A stretch of 64,000 nt of DNA from Imbricaverruca yamaguchii (GCA_034440575.1 JAOTOL010001311.1:224501-288500), one strand, 5' to 3'. Positions 47,571 to 58,838 are shown, numbered from the stretch's first letter. Numbers and translations: made by a program. The notes: a model not told the origin generated them from the letters alone.

Positions 47571-48357
47571 GGCTGGCATAGTGGCTGGCACTGTATGGAT
47601 GCGTTGTCTTTCCGACCGACCGATCAAGTCGTCCCCCGCGCGACATTCGGATAGCGACATTAAACTTCGTGAAACCTTTCGTGAAACGAAAAACTGGCAA
47701 GGATATGCTCTTTCACGGCGCCATCGATGTTTTACATCATCGGTACTGCACACTGTGTTAACTCGAGGGGAAAACTGGCCATAAATCATAGCGGACAAAG
47801 TATGCTAGTTACCGGGGCGATTTTGGTCTTAGTCGAAAGAGCTGAAAATTTGGATCATATGGGGAAGATTTATTGTCGTAAATATTGCCTAACCCAGGAA
47901 TGTCGGAGGTTAAACTTGCTAGAGGAAAGGGAGCATTCTGCTCCACGCATTTTGCTTCCGCGAAATATCTCGGAAACCAATTGAGATAGATAGCTAAAAC
48001 TGTGCACACACCTAGATGAGTATCTAGTGTACCTTGTATTAAAATATGGACGTCAGGTCATCAATGATGACATCATGATGACGTCATAGGTGAAGTCCGT
48101 TGGCGCTCGTATATTGGATGATTATTACTGAGCGTTTCTTATGCGAGTATCCTGCAGTGTAAATGTGACCTTATAATTGCTACGCATAATAGATCCAAGA
48201 TCTTGTCCTAAGTGGCTGAAATTACGCCAAAATACATCACTAAGATATGCACTCACGTTGGCTCACTTCAGAGCTTCTGAGAGCCCCGCGAATCTTGCTG
48301 GGCCGATTCGGTGATGACCCCACCTGTCGCAACACGAAAGCCGCATCCTTCATCCCC
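47571..48357. other. Unannotated DNA
   Basis: Nothing recognised. 48055-48090 is rich in GATGACGTCAT-like words. Confidence 0.35.
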
Positions 48358-48681
48358 TCAGCACGAGCACTTTGCCCAGCAACCTCCACGAGCTGCAGAA
48401 AACTGTGATGTTGAGAATGCCCGACGCTGAGAACGGGCGCTGAGGTAATCGTAGATTCTGGTTGGTCGCCCTCGCGCTCTCTTCACGGTCTCGTCGGCAA
48501 GGCGGGTCTTGGCTTTATCATCACTCACGACGTGGTCACCACGCTTCAGGGACACGGAGAACACCTCGTCTCCCAAAAGATTAGTCGCAAACTGACTTCT
48601 GAATATGTTCTGTGCTTGCATACACTTAACCCACTGTCCTTTTAAGTTCTTGGCGATACGTCGGTCGCCTTTCTCAAGTGC
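48358..48681 (-). CDS. Unrecognised possible coding fragment
   Basis: Open for about 107 codons on the minus strand after a TAG. The product has a charged, helix-like composition: LEKGDRRIAKNLKGQWVKCM, QAQNIFRSQFATNLLGDEVF, SLKRGDHVVSDDKAKTRLAD, then a basic ARGRPTRIYDYLSARSQRR. It is not low-complexity and is unlike its shadows, so it may be an exon or a transposon gene fragment. I do not recognise the family. No convincing splice sites were identified. Confidence 0.3.
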   Translation of the reverse strand, partial: ALEKGDRRIAKNLKGQWVKCMQAQNIFRSQFATNLLGDEVFSVSLKRGDHVVSDDKAKTRLADETVKRARGRPTRIYDYLSARSQRRAFSTSQFSAARGGCWAKCSC

Positions 48682-49947
48682 ACAATGGACGACCTACTTC
48701 GGAGGCATCCCTGAGGGATTTTCTCCATGATCAACTGCAAACTATAATTAAACACATGAACATAACAGTTTCCACGCCGAGACGCTTTTGCACTGGTCCA
48801 CCAATTCCTCTGCGGACGTGCACCTCCATGTTCACTGTACGCAAATCCAACCACAATGACCCGAACCTTACAGGCAAAGACGGTTTCCCTGCCGTGGGAG
48901 ACACTGTGCGTGACCTATCTCGACTCAGTCGCCTCGTCAGTTCGGGGACTTTTTTGGCATAGCAACCACCAGCCGACGCGTCGCGGCGTCCGGCTCGGGC
49001 TTCCCCATGCTGCCCGGGCTGGCGACCGCACCGCACCGCGGCCTGTCGGGATACAATTGATCACTATCGGTGTTAGAGCAGCTAGGTGCAGCTGAAACTT
49101 GCGGCACATATAGTCAAAGGATCGCTGATTTCATTGGGATTGGTCTCTGGCTGTGCGCTGTTGTGCGTTTTTTTCAAAACCTTGCTTGAACTTCGAGGTA
49201 CTAAAAAGTTGAACGACTATTGCAATTACTGATTGTTTGACAGCAAATGACATATTGTTAATTGGTGTATGCCTTTTTGAATTGCTTAACGCAATTAGAA
49301 TATTCTCAGCTATCATTTCATATCTCGCTTGTCCAGTTCTCAGAATGCAGCTTACCTTTATCAATCGTCAAACTGCGGACAACATTTGTGCACGGGTGCG
49401 TCGTTTTTCCACACGTAATGTTGTCCATGTTCATTGATTCATTTCTATATCAAATCTCGTGAAGATTTTCATAAAACTGCGGCTTGGTCTGCTGGAAACA
49501 TTTGCTGATACAATGGCGCCAGAAATACGGTACAAAAGTTAGTCGATTAACGCATTTATGGCCAGTTTTTCCTTTCAGATATCACACTGTGCATTGGTGT
49601 GAATGACATCAGTTAATATCTCGCATTGGTGTGTCCTAGGATGAATGAGTAGAATCATTAAAATAAGGGATTGATGTATGCATTTACGTATTTTTATTGA
49701 TATTGTTTTGCTCGTATTTGTATTTATTAATACTTGATTCATACTTGCTCCAAAGGGTCAACATTTCATTTTTTCAGATTGTGATCAAAATTACCACTCC
49801 TGATCGGCACTGGATGCAATTTGACAAAAGTCGTCATGCAAATTAAATTGGATCAGCCGAAAATGATCAATTCCTGTGTACTTAAGCATAGTCTAAAAGG
49901 AACTATGCGCTTAGCAACGGTTGGACTCATGCAAAGCAACGAATTAG
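48682..49947. other. Unannotated DNA
   Basis: No gene recognised. Overlapping frames at 48642-49109 on both strands lack domains. Confidence 0.35.
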
Positions 49948-50652
49948 CCTTTGTAAGCGTCAGGAGAATACCATGCAAGTGAGACGTTATGCATTTCGTG
50001 ATCCACTGAGTTCAAAGACCTCCAGTGTGAATGCAATTTGTCTTTGCGGATGGAACCAAGAGAATGATTTGGAATGACAAAGAAATGATTTGCGTATGCA
50101 ATGATGGACTTTTTATATTTATATTTATATATTTATATATACTCTTTATATTCATAGCCACACAGTGTGTTTACCATCGAATTTATTTGTGTACTTATTT
50201 CACGACACCTGCCCTCCACTTGCAGTGCTATTATGGACAGTCTGGTCGAGCTGACGGCTATGTTTTCGGTATTCCGTCATAGTACACCACTGAGCACACA
50301 AAACAACGTATTGCACGTTAGCGACGTCAAGGCTTCAGGGGCCCTGCGCAGGCAGAATGCTTAATCAGGCACTCTCAGATGTCTTCCCCCAGTGTCTGGG
50401 AGCACTGCGGTTCTGCATGCATGCCATTCTTATAGAGAAGCGTGTCCTCAACCCTATCCGAACGCGCCAGATGATATTATAAATATAGCAAAATAATTTC
50501 CCATCATTGCACACATATGTCATCCGAGTATTTTTAGCGCTTCGAACCATTCGCGTGTCAAATTGCTCTCACGCTGGTGATGTTTGAAGTCAGTGAACGG
50601 CGCAGTGTAAGATGTCTCACCTGCATGGCATTCTCCGGACGCTTACAAAAGG
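49948..50652. mobile_element. 705-bp foldback element with about 165-bp inverted arms
   Basis: The left arm 49948-50112 and right arm 50485-50652 are inverted copies: CCTTTGTAAGCGTCAGGAGA against CCTTTTGTAAGCGTCCGGAG, then CCATGCARGTGAGAC, and inner blocks ending TGCAATGATGG. Between them lie a LINE 3' tail (50185-50245, minus) and a copy of the 47115-47310 repeat. No transposase. Confidence 0.75.
50185..50245 (-). mobile_element. LINE 3' tail fragment
   Basis: The reverse complement has AGACTGTCCATAAT, GTGGAGGGCA and TCGTGAARTAA, then AATAAATTC, matching 11635-11700, the 3' end of the LINE in the SLC6 intron. A severely 5'-truncated insertion. Confidence 0.75.
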
Positions 50653-50850
50653 TTATATATGTTGCTATGCATGTGCCCAAGCGTGACTATTCGCCATGGT
50701 TCCTGTAAGCAATCTTATCATCTTAATGCTGAAAACTAGTTTGATACAGGCCATTATATGCGAATTGTAAAACAAGCAGTTATTCACGCCATCCCTGTCG
50801 ACATTACATGCGATATCGTCTCTCCATAATACGTCAAATAAGCGTGATGG
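50653..50850. other. Unannotated DNA
   Basis: Nothing recognised. Confidence 0.3.
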
Positions 50851-50854
50851 AAAT

Positions 50855-51780
50855 AGTATTAACACGCGCACACCCGGGCGGGGGAGGTGCAGATATCTGC
50901 CCCATGCGTTTTTCCCAATTTGCCGCCATACTAATCGGGTTAGCAAAGCCAAACCTCGCAAGGCTGCTCATTAGTGTTATCCACATATCCTCAGAAATGT
51001 TTGATCCTGGATCATCTCAAGTCAGGTCATCAGGTTATACGAAGTGATCCAACATCCTTCGGAGTTGTAGAAGGCATCACTTTCACAATACTTGGACGAT
51101 TGATTTCAAACTTATAACACGTCATGATCTTATTAGGACTATAATACGTATCTCGGTTTTTCGTATCATTGACCTGAGGTCAGGTCCTGAGGTCCTTGGC
51201 TTCCTCCATTATAGGCCTATGGTAAAATATACAAATATTTCCTGGTTGCATATTTGCTCTCGGAATGACCTCACAACGGATATGGCGTGTAGTTGGAAGT
51301 TATTCTCAATGGTACCGCTGAAATTTTTGCTCAGTAACCTCACCAAGGTCATCTGAGGTCACCTGAGATCACTAGCACATATATGCGCATTATATCACAC
51401 TGCAAGGAGTTAGAAGGCTGAAATTGCCGTTATTGTGCTTGCATCGCCAAGGGGTGTCGATTGGTGCATTACACGACATCCCTAAGCTAACTCGTGACCT
51501 TGACCTGAGGTCATATTTTCTGAGTAAAAATGTTCCTGTTTGGGCGCGTAGTTGGCCTCGATTGCCCTCTGTAAGTCTCATCCACTTTGAGGTCGTTGAT
51601 GAATATGCGAGCCAATCTTTATTCTATGACGATTGCAAATATGTTGGCTGCGTGGGAAGCGCGCGTACTGGATGGCGGGCGCCACATGATAATCAGCGCC
51701 ACGCGATAGTTTTACGGATTTCTTTGCGGTGTCGCATTTGAAATCGCCGCCGCGGCGATTGGTGTAAGGGAGGTGTGATT
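50855..51780. repeat. TGACCT/AGGTCA-rich repetitive stretch
   Basis: Starts TTAACACGCGCACACCCGGG and shares a GCGCG..GGGG..GC(A/G)GAT..(T/C)GCCCC end block with 53750-53810, 54690-54710, 54945-54990 and 55915-55945. Many AGGTCA or TGACCT words (51020-51370, 51495-51515). It appears to be part of a repeat family; boundaries are unclear and no gene was seen. Confidence 0.45.
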
Positions 51781-51839
51781 CCAGCGTTTGAACAAAGGGG
51801 TCCTGAGCGTGTAATCTGTTTGGTTAGGTGCCCTTAGCG

Positions 51840-53050
51840 CTACACCGATAGCCAGTCTTCTAGAAGACTCAAACACGCCCTCACTCCAACACAGGACACA
51901 ACAGCTGTGCCGCTATCGCATCAAAATCAAATCCATTCAAAATCATACGGCACAGCGCTGCTTCACGCCTGACAGATACAAGAGCCGATTTGCGCGCAAA
52001 CTTCCACCATATAGCATTCAAATTGCCACGGCTCTCCCAGATCTTAACCTCACAATGCCATCTACTGCAGCTCGATCGCCCACTAGGCCATTCTGGACTT
52101 TCAGTCGGCCAAAGGTAAAGTGCTGGCTCTCGGAGAAGAAAGTCACTATCACATCAGCGGATATTTTAGGCCTCTTTCATAAGTTCGCCGATGACAACAA
52201 TCACAAATCACTCGTATTCACGGATGGGTCGAAACGCGAGGCTAACGTAGGCATCGCTATCACTAGACCAGGTCTCAGGCTTTCCAAGCGTCTACCGGAT
52301 AGCTTCTCCGTCTACTCCGCTGAAGCAATGACCATTATTCTGCCCGCTATCTCCATTCTCATGAAGCGAAAAGTCAGAAACGTAGTGATTTGCTCAGACT
52401 CCAAATCCGTCCTACAGTTAATTAGCAACACCCACGACTGTCATCATCATTTCATTGATCGAATCCAATAAATCGTGGCCCATAACGTAAATACGAACTT
52501 TTCCTTCCTCTGGATTCCGGGCCACGCCAACATCCCAGGTAACGAAGAAGCAGACCGGCTCGCAAAGGAAGCCTTAGCATCGAACACCTAGCCTAGCGTA
52601 GAATATTCGGAAGACGATGGCAAAGCACTCCTACAACACCGCATTCGCCAACACCAACAGAACACATGGACACAACACAACTAAACACAACACAAATCCA
52701 ACCACGCCCACGCAATCAAACCAACAATAGGCACATGGAACACATCATATCAGTCTCACCGTCAAAAAGAGGAAAAGAGGTAATCCTCACTAGACTTAGG
52801 ACCGGTTGTACAAAACTAGCACAGCCTCGATTAGAGTATGACCAACACACAACACCTCACTGCGACACCTGCAACACCACGTTGAGCATAGGCCACATCC
52901 TGCTAGACTGCAGTAGCTTTAGCTCTCAGAGCAACCACTTAAGACATTCTGCCAGAGAGAGGGCATCATCCTATCGCTTCCATTGCTTCTCGGTGACAAA
53001 CATGCAGAACTCTATCAACTTCCAGTACATGACCGCGAAACACTCGTAGG
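51840..53050 (+). mobile_element. 3' part of a LINE with RNase H domain
   Basis: A 5'-truncated non-LTR retrotransposon. The linker (51850-52060) is followed by an RNase H domain (52190-52590), then a C-terminal CDTCNTTLSIGHILLDC zinc-knuckle-like segment (52865-52915), ending at TAG about 53049. The order RT-linker / RNase H / Cys-His tail fits I, R1 or Loa-like clades. No reverse transcriptase remains. Confidence 0.8.
52055..53049 (+). pseudogene. LINE RNase H and C-terminal region, broken
   Basis: The RNase H four-acid set is visible: VFTDGSKREANVGIAIT (D), SVYSAEAMTI (E), VVICSDSKSVLQL (D) and IPGHANIPGNEEADRLAKEA (final D). An in-frame TAA at 52469-52471 splits it, a TAG follows after EALASNT, and a frameshift in the ACACAA-rich stretch at 52660-52720 leads to HIISVSPSKRGKEVILTRLR then TGCTKL and the CxxC...H...C tail. 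The catalytic acids are preserved although the gene is dead, so the loss is probably recent or the frame is only slightly decayed. Confidence 0.75.
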
Positions 53051-53330
53051 ACATACGTAAATAGCCATCCCCGCATGGCGTCGGACGTACATGAGCCGAT
53101 TCGCTTCCCAGTAGGGAAGAATTGGCTACCTAGCGGTGCCGTCGGAGGTAGATGAGCCGACTTGCTTTTGGAAAACAGAAAATAAAAGAAACAAATAAAA
53201 TTAGCATAACGTAAAATGACTACCCAGAAGAGCCATCGGACGTAGATGAGCCGATCTGCCTTCCGACTCATAACGTAAATGGCTACCCAGAGGAACAGCG
53301 GACGTAGAAGAGCCGAATTGCCGAGCACCG
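53050..53330 (+). repeat. Four-unit repeat in the LINE 3' UTR
   Basis: Units of about 60-95 bp, each with GGCTACC...CGGACGTAGATGAGCCGA-like sequence (cores near 53082, 53144, 53237, 53300). It lies directly behind the LINE stop, as repeats in LINE 3' UTRs often do. Confidence 0.75.
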
Positions 53331-53689
53331 TACTAACCCAACTGACAACACTGCACAGCATGCTTAGACTAACCAGCTACTAATAACTAACACGTGGCAG
53401 CCGGCGTGAGAGACGGTGTGGACAATTGCCTCCTTGTCCGTACGGTAAAAATCCCTCGGTGCTCTTCGATAAGAGTAGGCTAAAGCCGGCACCCCGGCAA
53501 AATCAATTCGCCACTCTCAAAATACCGCAACCTCAACCAAACTACAAATTATTTTGTGGAGGAGTAAAGTAAAATTAAAACCAGTTAGACATCACGGAGA
53601 CGTCCTCAACCCAGCCACCGCCCACAGCAGCCAAAAACTTCGCACAAAGTATAACGTAAAATTCCCTTAACGTAAATGTCTACTTGCCT
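53331..53689. other. Probable LINE 3' UTR or flank
   Basis: Contains ATAACGTAAA words shared with 53050-53330, so it may still be part of the LINE. No gene recognised. Confidence 0.4.
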
Positions 53690-54354
53690 GCAACTTGATC
53701 GCAACACTCGCTTTTACAGATATACATGTAACATGCTCCTTTGACACGCGCCCTGGAGGGCCTCTGAAAATAACGCGCACTGGAGGGGCGGATTCCGCCC
53801 CCCCCTAATATCTCAGCTCCTATGAAGGCTAGAGCAACGAAATTCACAGAGTGGATGGGCACGATAGTGAACTCTATTGTGTGCAAAGTTCATGACCTTA
53901 GGTCAATATCTTCAAGGCCAAATGAGGTCAAAATAGCAAAATGTTCTGGTTTTGCGTGGCTTGGCTTGTCATTGTTATGGATCGCTGTGGTTGTGTTTAA
54001 ATGCTCGAAAATTGGCATTAATGATGTTTTGGACATTACTAATGATGCAATACAGATGTAAAATCCGCCATTTCACCTCAGGTCACCTATATAGGAGCAC
54101 TTTATTAGGTCATTACCTGCTCCGGTTACCGGAACCGGACTCCCATCCCGACTGCTCCGTTGGGCGGCTCGGCACAATCGGCTTCGCAAAGAAAGGAGTG
54201 AAATACATGAATAAAGTATGGAAACGCTTAGGCACACAATGACAAACAGTAGACTTCGGGATGTATAGGGAGTAACATGTAAAGTGACATCAATCGCATG
54301 GCAGTCATTTGCATTTATGACACATTCCAGCTGACCAAGTTTGGTTCCATTAGC
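53690..54354. repeat. Repeat stretch with CGCGCCCTGGAGGG end
   Basis: 53745-53815 carries GCGCCCTGGAGGG, GCGCACTGGAGGGGCGGATT and CCGCCCCCCC, related to the end block at 54945-54990. AGGTCA-like words lie at 53890-53935 and 54078-54105. Confidence 0.45.
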
Positions 54355-54360
54355 CTATCA

Positions 54361-54725
54361 TGAACTTGACCTGACTTGACCTCGGCGACCTAACATGACT
54401 TTTATATTATATAGCATAACAATATGCATCAAAGAAGTCGCTAGTGTTGTCAAGAACACTTCCCTATTGGCAATATACGGGAAGCGCATCAGTGCCGATT
54501 TTTGTGGTCTGGCGCTGCGAATTGTTCTTACTTTAACGGCCCCTAACTTGGAACGTCTCGGCCGATATTCATTTTTCTTGCTTTAAACAATGCGCCGGTG
54601 ATTTCTAAGCAGGTACGCGAAAAAGTTGGTGTATATCGGTCGGTACAATATGGAGTTATGTACGAAAGATCGGAAGGATTGGCGGATTTCGCCATACCCC
54701 CTGTAGGGCGTGTGTTAACCTGTTA
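54361..54725 (+). repeat. 365-bp tandem unit 1
   Basis: Begins TGAACTTGACCTGACTTGAC and ends near GCGTGTGTTAAC. Matches unit 2 over its length, including GTCAAGAACACTTCC, ACGGGAAGC and GGCGGATTTCGCC. Confidence 0.8.
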
Positions 54726-54990
54726 TGAACTTGACCTGACTTGACCTCGGTGACTTTACATGACTCTGGAACAATGTAACATGACAATGTACATCAAACA
54801 AGTCGCTAGTTTTGTCAAGAACACTTCCTTTTTGCTAATACACGGGAAGCTTACTTCAAACAACGCGCCGGTCATTTATTGGCAGGTACACAAACAATGG
54901 CGTATATCGGCCGGTAAAATGTGGAGTTATCTACGAAAAACCGGAGGGGTGGGCGGATTTCGCCCCCCCCCCCCTCCAGTGCGCGTGTTA
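54726..54990 (+). repeat. 365-bp tandem unit 2 (shortened to about 265 bp)
   Basis: Same start as unit 1; a stretch of about 100 bp in the middle is missing (the parts around 54490-54590 of unit 1 have no counterpart). Ends GCGCGTGTTAA after a poly-C run. Confidence 0.75.
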
Positions 54991-56330
54991 AAGGCGGCGT
55001 GGATGATCTTTATGGTCCAACACGCCTGCAAAAAAAAACACCTCCCCGTAATCTACAGTTCAAGAACAGATGGAGTGACGAGTTATCAGCGAAGCCTCGA
55101 GTGTTGCTCTATATGAGCATTGAACACAGATATATCGTTTGTTGTAATAGAATGCGTCGTTCCCGTACCTATCCACTACAATATAGACCCGGTCTTGAAT
55201 ATCTTGCCTTTCTATCATGTCTCTTGCGAATGGTCTCAGAATATTCGGAAATGTATCAGTGCTGGACGCGGCCCATATATCACAAACATTTGTGCGACCA
55301 TTTTCACTAACGTAGCCGTGTATTATCCCGCAGTAAATTATATAGCGAACATCAATGTGGTATAGAACCAAATGTAATGCAAAATTCTAACATCAGCAGT
55401 ATCTTCTCGTTGAATCGTTTGAATGTTATGCGACATGACCTACCTAGGCCATAAAACAGTCTTGACCTCGGGTCAACCGAGGCAAAGGTCAAATATTGAC
55501 TTAACTATGTAATGCCATCGGAAGCGGCTTTCGTCATATAAAGCAAAATCAGCCTCCCATCGTCATGCTGTCAAAAAGTTTGCACCGGAAAATTACAATA
55601 CATTTTACCCAAGCTCGGTGACCTCTGATGACCTATCTGTTGACCTGACCTTAAATCACACCGCACATTGTCCATAGCACGTTTCAAGGGCTGTCGAATA
55701 GCATTCGCCGTGTGTTTCTATCTTTTACATGTCTTGAGATATGTGTCAATATCTGAGTCACGCCCGATCTGGTCGAATTTGACTTATGATAAACCAGTGA
55801 CCTAAATATTGACCTGAGCGAAACAATGACCGAAATACTTTCGAGAGAGCTTGTCCCCAGCTATCCAACGTCGTTTTCCGTTTGTCGTCACCTAGCATAG
55901 CTCTGGAGATCTTAGGAGCAGACATCTGCCCCCCCGGACCGGCGAAGTTTGTGCGGACCGCCGGATGTGCTCATGCTAACCTACTTCTTACTTTCCCTTT
56001 CGAAGCCCATGATAAGCATTTGTGGATTCACGTATACTCCAATATATCATGAAATGCAACAGCAAATTTAGTAGCAAACATAGTCTAACCGACACTGAGA
56101 ATATTAGCTTTCTTGTGCTGTGTGCGATGCCCTGACTCATGCCAGCCTCTGCTTGCAGACGTTTATTGCGACGCAGTATGATGCATGACGGACCCCACAT
56201 TTTCATCAAGTGAACGCGGACGTCCGGCCTCAGAGCTCGGTGCCGGCTGGTCTGGCATCAGTAACATATTTTGAACATATCAGTAGCATATCAAGTAGCA
56301 TCGGTCCGCCGCAACATATTTTGCCGGAAC
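54991..56330. other. TGACCT-rich repetitive DNA, no gene
   Basis: Direct and inverted TGACCT/AGGTCA words continue to about 55830. 55915-55945 repeats the ACATCTGCCCCCCCGG-like block. No coding similarity recognised. Confidence 0.4.
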
Positions 56331-56984
56331 AAAAAGTGCGCCTATTTTAAAGAGGATTTTGTGATGAATACTATTGAAAGCAAACACCAAAGACCCGACG
56401 GAATTATGAGTAAAGGAACTACGACTTGAAACGGTGCAACAAACACCTTCTGAAGGTTCAAAGACGTGGGGATCCGGCCCGGCTGGGCCTTAGTCACACA
56501 GATGTGTCGTAGGTACACGGAGGTTGACTCGCTCTGGCCTCGCAACTAGTGCCACATTTGTGGCGGGATTCTGGCGATTGGCGCGAAATTCGGCGACAGA
56601 CAATGTGGTGAGGTAAGACATTCCGTTGTGAACAGCACAACAGCTGGCAAAAACGCATTCACATCCTCGGTCACCACCTGGTTGAACACCTTCAAGGTGC
56701 TATGCAATATACACTGGCGCAGGAGAGTTATCATATTGTGCATGCCTGGAAACCGATCCAATGTGTAACCGACTGTATGTGGCCACATGCAGTCGGTTGG
56801 CCTGACATCGGGTTGTGCGTTGCGCACTTGCCGCCAGCCATTGCGTGACCACGACCGTAACAAGCGCGCCATATTCCCAGATGACCCAACACGCAGTCGA
56901 TCATGATTGCTGCTCCATGCAGCAAAGGCTGATCGGAGCTCACCAATCGACAATGAGGGGTGCGTGAGTCGGCGCTCCGACAGA
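56331..56984. other. Unannotated DNA upstream of minisatellite
   Basis: The minus frame 56546-57067 (173 codons) partly covers the minisatellite and has no recognisable domain. Confidence 0.35.
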
Positions 56985-57268
56985 GGCACTCCGACACACC
57001 AGCAGAGAGCTACCGGGCCGTCACTCCGATACACCCGCAGCGAGCTACCGGGCCGCCACTCCGACACACCCGCAGCGAGCTACCGGGCCGTCACTCCGAC
57101 ACACCCGCAGCGAGCTACCGGGCCGTCACTCCGACACACCCATAGCGAGCTACCGGGCTGTCACTCCGACACACCCAGCGAGCTACCAGGCCGTCACTCC
57201 GACACACCCGCAGCGAGCTACCGGGCCGTCACTCCGACACACTCTGACACACCCGCAGCGAGCCACGC
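56985..57268. repeat. 35-bp minisatellite, about 8 units
   Basis: The unit combines GACACACCCGCAGCGAGC and TACCGGGCCGTCACTCC. Small variants (CATAGCG, CCAGCG) occur. It is open in all plus frames, so it can be read as protein by chance. Confidence 0.93.
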
Positions 57269-57359
57269 ACTACCGGGTCGTCAGGAGTGCGACAGACGCA
57301 AGAGTGAACCGAACACCAGCATCAATCCAGCGCACGACGCACGGACTGGGTATCCACCG

Positions 57360-57990
57360 GCGGCAGCGGCACGGAGTCCTGAGTCGCGGCAGCCGGCAAG
57401 AGCAGGACACGCAGCCGAACACAGCCAGTTGAGTCGAGACAGCCAAGACAGTCGAGTCTCGAGTCAGGACAGCCGGCAAGAGCACGACACACAGCCCAAC
57501 ACAGCCAGTCGGGTCGAGACAGCCGAGACAGTCAAGCCTCGAGTCAGGACACCGGCAGGGGGAGCCGACCAGAGCCGAAGGACATCCGGCAGGGGCAGGA
57601 CGCGCAGCCGACCAGAGCCAGTCGAGTCGACACAGTCGAGACAGTCGAGTCTCGAGTCAGGACAGCCGGCAAGAGCACGACACACAGCCCAACACAGCCA
57701 GTCGGGTCGAGACAGCCGAGACAGTCAAGTCTCGAGTCAGGACATCCGGCAGGGGCAGGACGCGCAGCCGACCAGAGCCAGTCGAGTCGACACAGCCGAG
57801 ACAGTCGAGTCTCGAGTCAGGACAGCCGGCAAGAGCCGGCGCGCAAGCCAGTCGAGTCGCACACAGTCGAGTCTCGAGTCAGGACAGCCGAGACAGTCAA
57901 GCCTCGAGTCAGGACAGCCGACCAAGCCAGTCGAGTCGACACAGCCGAGACAGTCGAGTCTCGAGTCAGGACAGCCGGCAAGAGTCAGTC
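57360..57990. repeat. Complex 80-bp-scale tandem repeat
   Basis: Two alternating unit types, one with CAGCCGGCAAGAGCACGACA and one with CATCCGGCAGGGGCAGGACG, joined by GAGACAGTCGAGTCTCGAGT. Dimers recur at about 160 and 193 bp. It is continuous in frame with the coding region that follows. Confidence 0.9.
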
Positions 57991-57992
57991 CG

Positions 57993-58838
57993 ATGGAGCA
58001 CGACACGCGGCCGGTGGCGGAGCCGGAGCACCAGCGGTCGGCCGTGGTGGAGCGCCAGCTGGCCGGGGCCGCAGAGCGCCGGCTGCCCGCTGTCAAGGTG
58101 TGGCTGACGCCCGACGGCGGCCTGCTCGACCCGCCCCCCACCGAGGAGCCGGCGGGTGGGGGCCCCACTCAGCCGGCGGCGGGCGCCGAGTGGACGACGG
58201 CGGCCGGCAGTCGACTGGAGCCGCTGGTGCTGGCCTCGCCGCGCCGCACCAGCTCCGGCAGCTGCGCGTCGGGCCGCTCGTCGGGCCGCTCGTCGGCATC
58301 GGCCGGCTCGTTTGGTGGCGAGGCGGCCGGCTCGCGCCGCTCGTCCAGCTCGTGCAGCCGCTACAGTCGCGCGCGGCTGGCGCTGGCGCTGGCCGACTGG
58401 CGGCGCGCCTCCGCCGCCTCGGCCGCCTCTGCCGCCTCGGCCGTCTCGGCCAGCTCGGCCGGCTCGTCGTTCTACGCGCTGCACGGCCGCGCCGTGCTGG
58501 AGGCCCTGCAGCGGCGGCGGCCGTCGGCGCTGTCCCGCCTCAGTCAGACGCTGTCGCTGGACTCGCGCCGGTGGCGGCCGCGACGCTCGCTCCGCCTGCC
58601 CAAGACCGTCGGCGACGACGGCCTGTGGCGCACGGCGCCGGGCGCACACCGCCTGACGCTCACCCAGCGGCTGGCCTTCCCCACGCTGGCCGGCGGCGAG
58701 CAGGCGCACCACAAACGCCGCAGCCGCTTCAACGACACCGAGGCGCGCATGAACCTGTTGGCCAAGCTGATCACGGTGGTGATCCTGTGCCTGGTGATTG
58801 TGCTGCTGGGCGGCGTGCTGTACCGACTGCTGAGGTAG
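57993..58838 (+). CDS. Predicted tail-anchored membrane protein, unrecognised
   Basis: ATG at 57993, stop TAG at 58836-58838, 281 codons, very GC-rich third positions. The N-terminal half is acidic and then Ser/Ala-rich and low-complexity (RRTSSGSCASGRSSGRSSAS near residues 84-105). The middle has a better-defined segment, ALHGRAVLEALQRRRPSALS followed by RLSQTLSLDSRRW, then LTQRLAFPTLAGGEQAHHKR. The C-terminus is RFNDTEARMNLL followed by a single hydrophobic helix (AKLITVVILCLVIVLLGGVL) and YRLLR, so it should be tail-anchored with most of the protein in the cytosol. The same frame stays open upstream through both minisatellites to 56907 (643 codons); I prefer the 57993 start because upstream codons are pure tandem repeat. 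The 386-codon antisense frame is a GC shadow. Confidence 0.6.
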   Translation: MEHDTRPVAEPEHQRSAVVERQLAGAAERRLPAVKVWLTPDGGLLDPPPTEEPAGGGPTQPAAGAEWTTAAGSRLEPLVLASPRRTSSGSCASGRSSGRSSASAGSFGGEAAGSRRSSSSCSRYSRARLALALADWRRASAASAASAASAVSASSAGSSFYALHGRAVLEALQRRRPSALSRLSQTLSLDSRRWRPRRSLRLPKTVGDDGLWRTAPGAHRLTLTQRLAFPTLAGGEQAHHKRRSRFNDTEARMNLLAKLITVVILCLVIVLLGGVLYRLLR

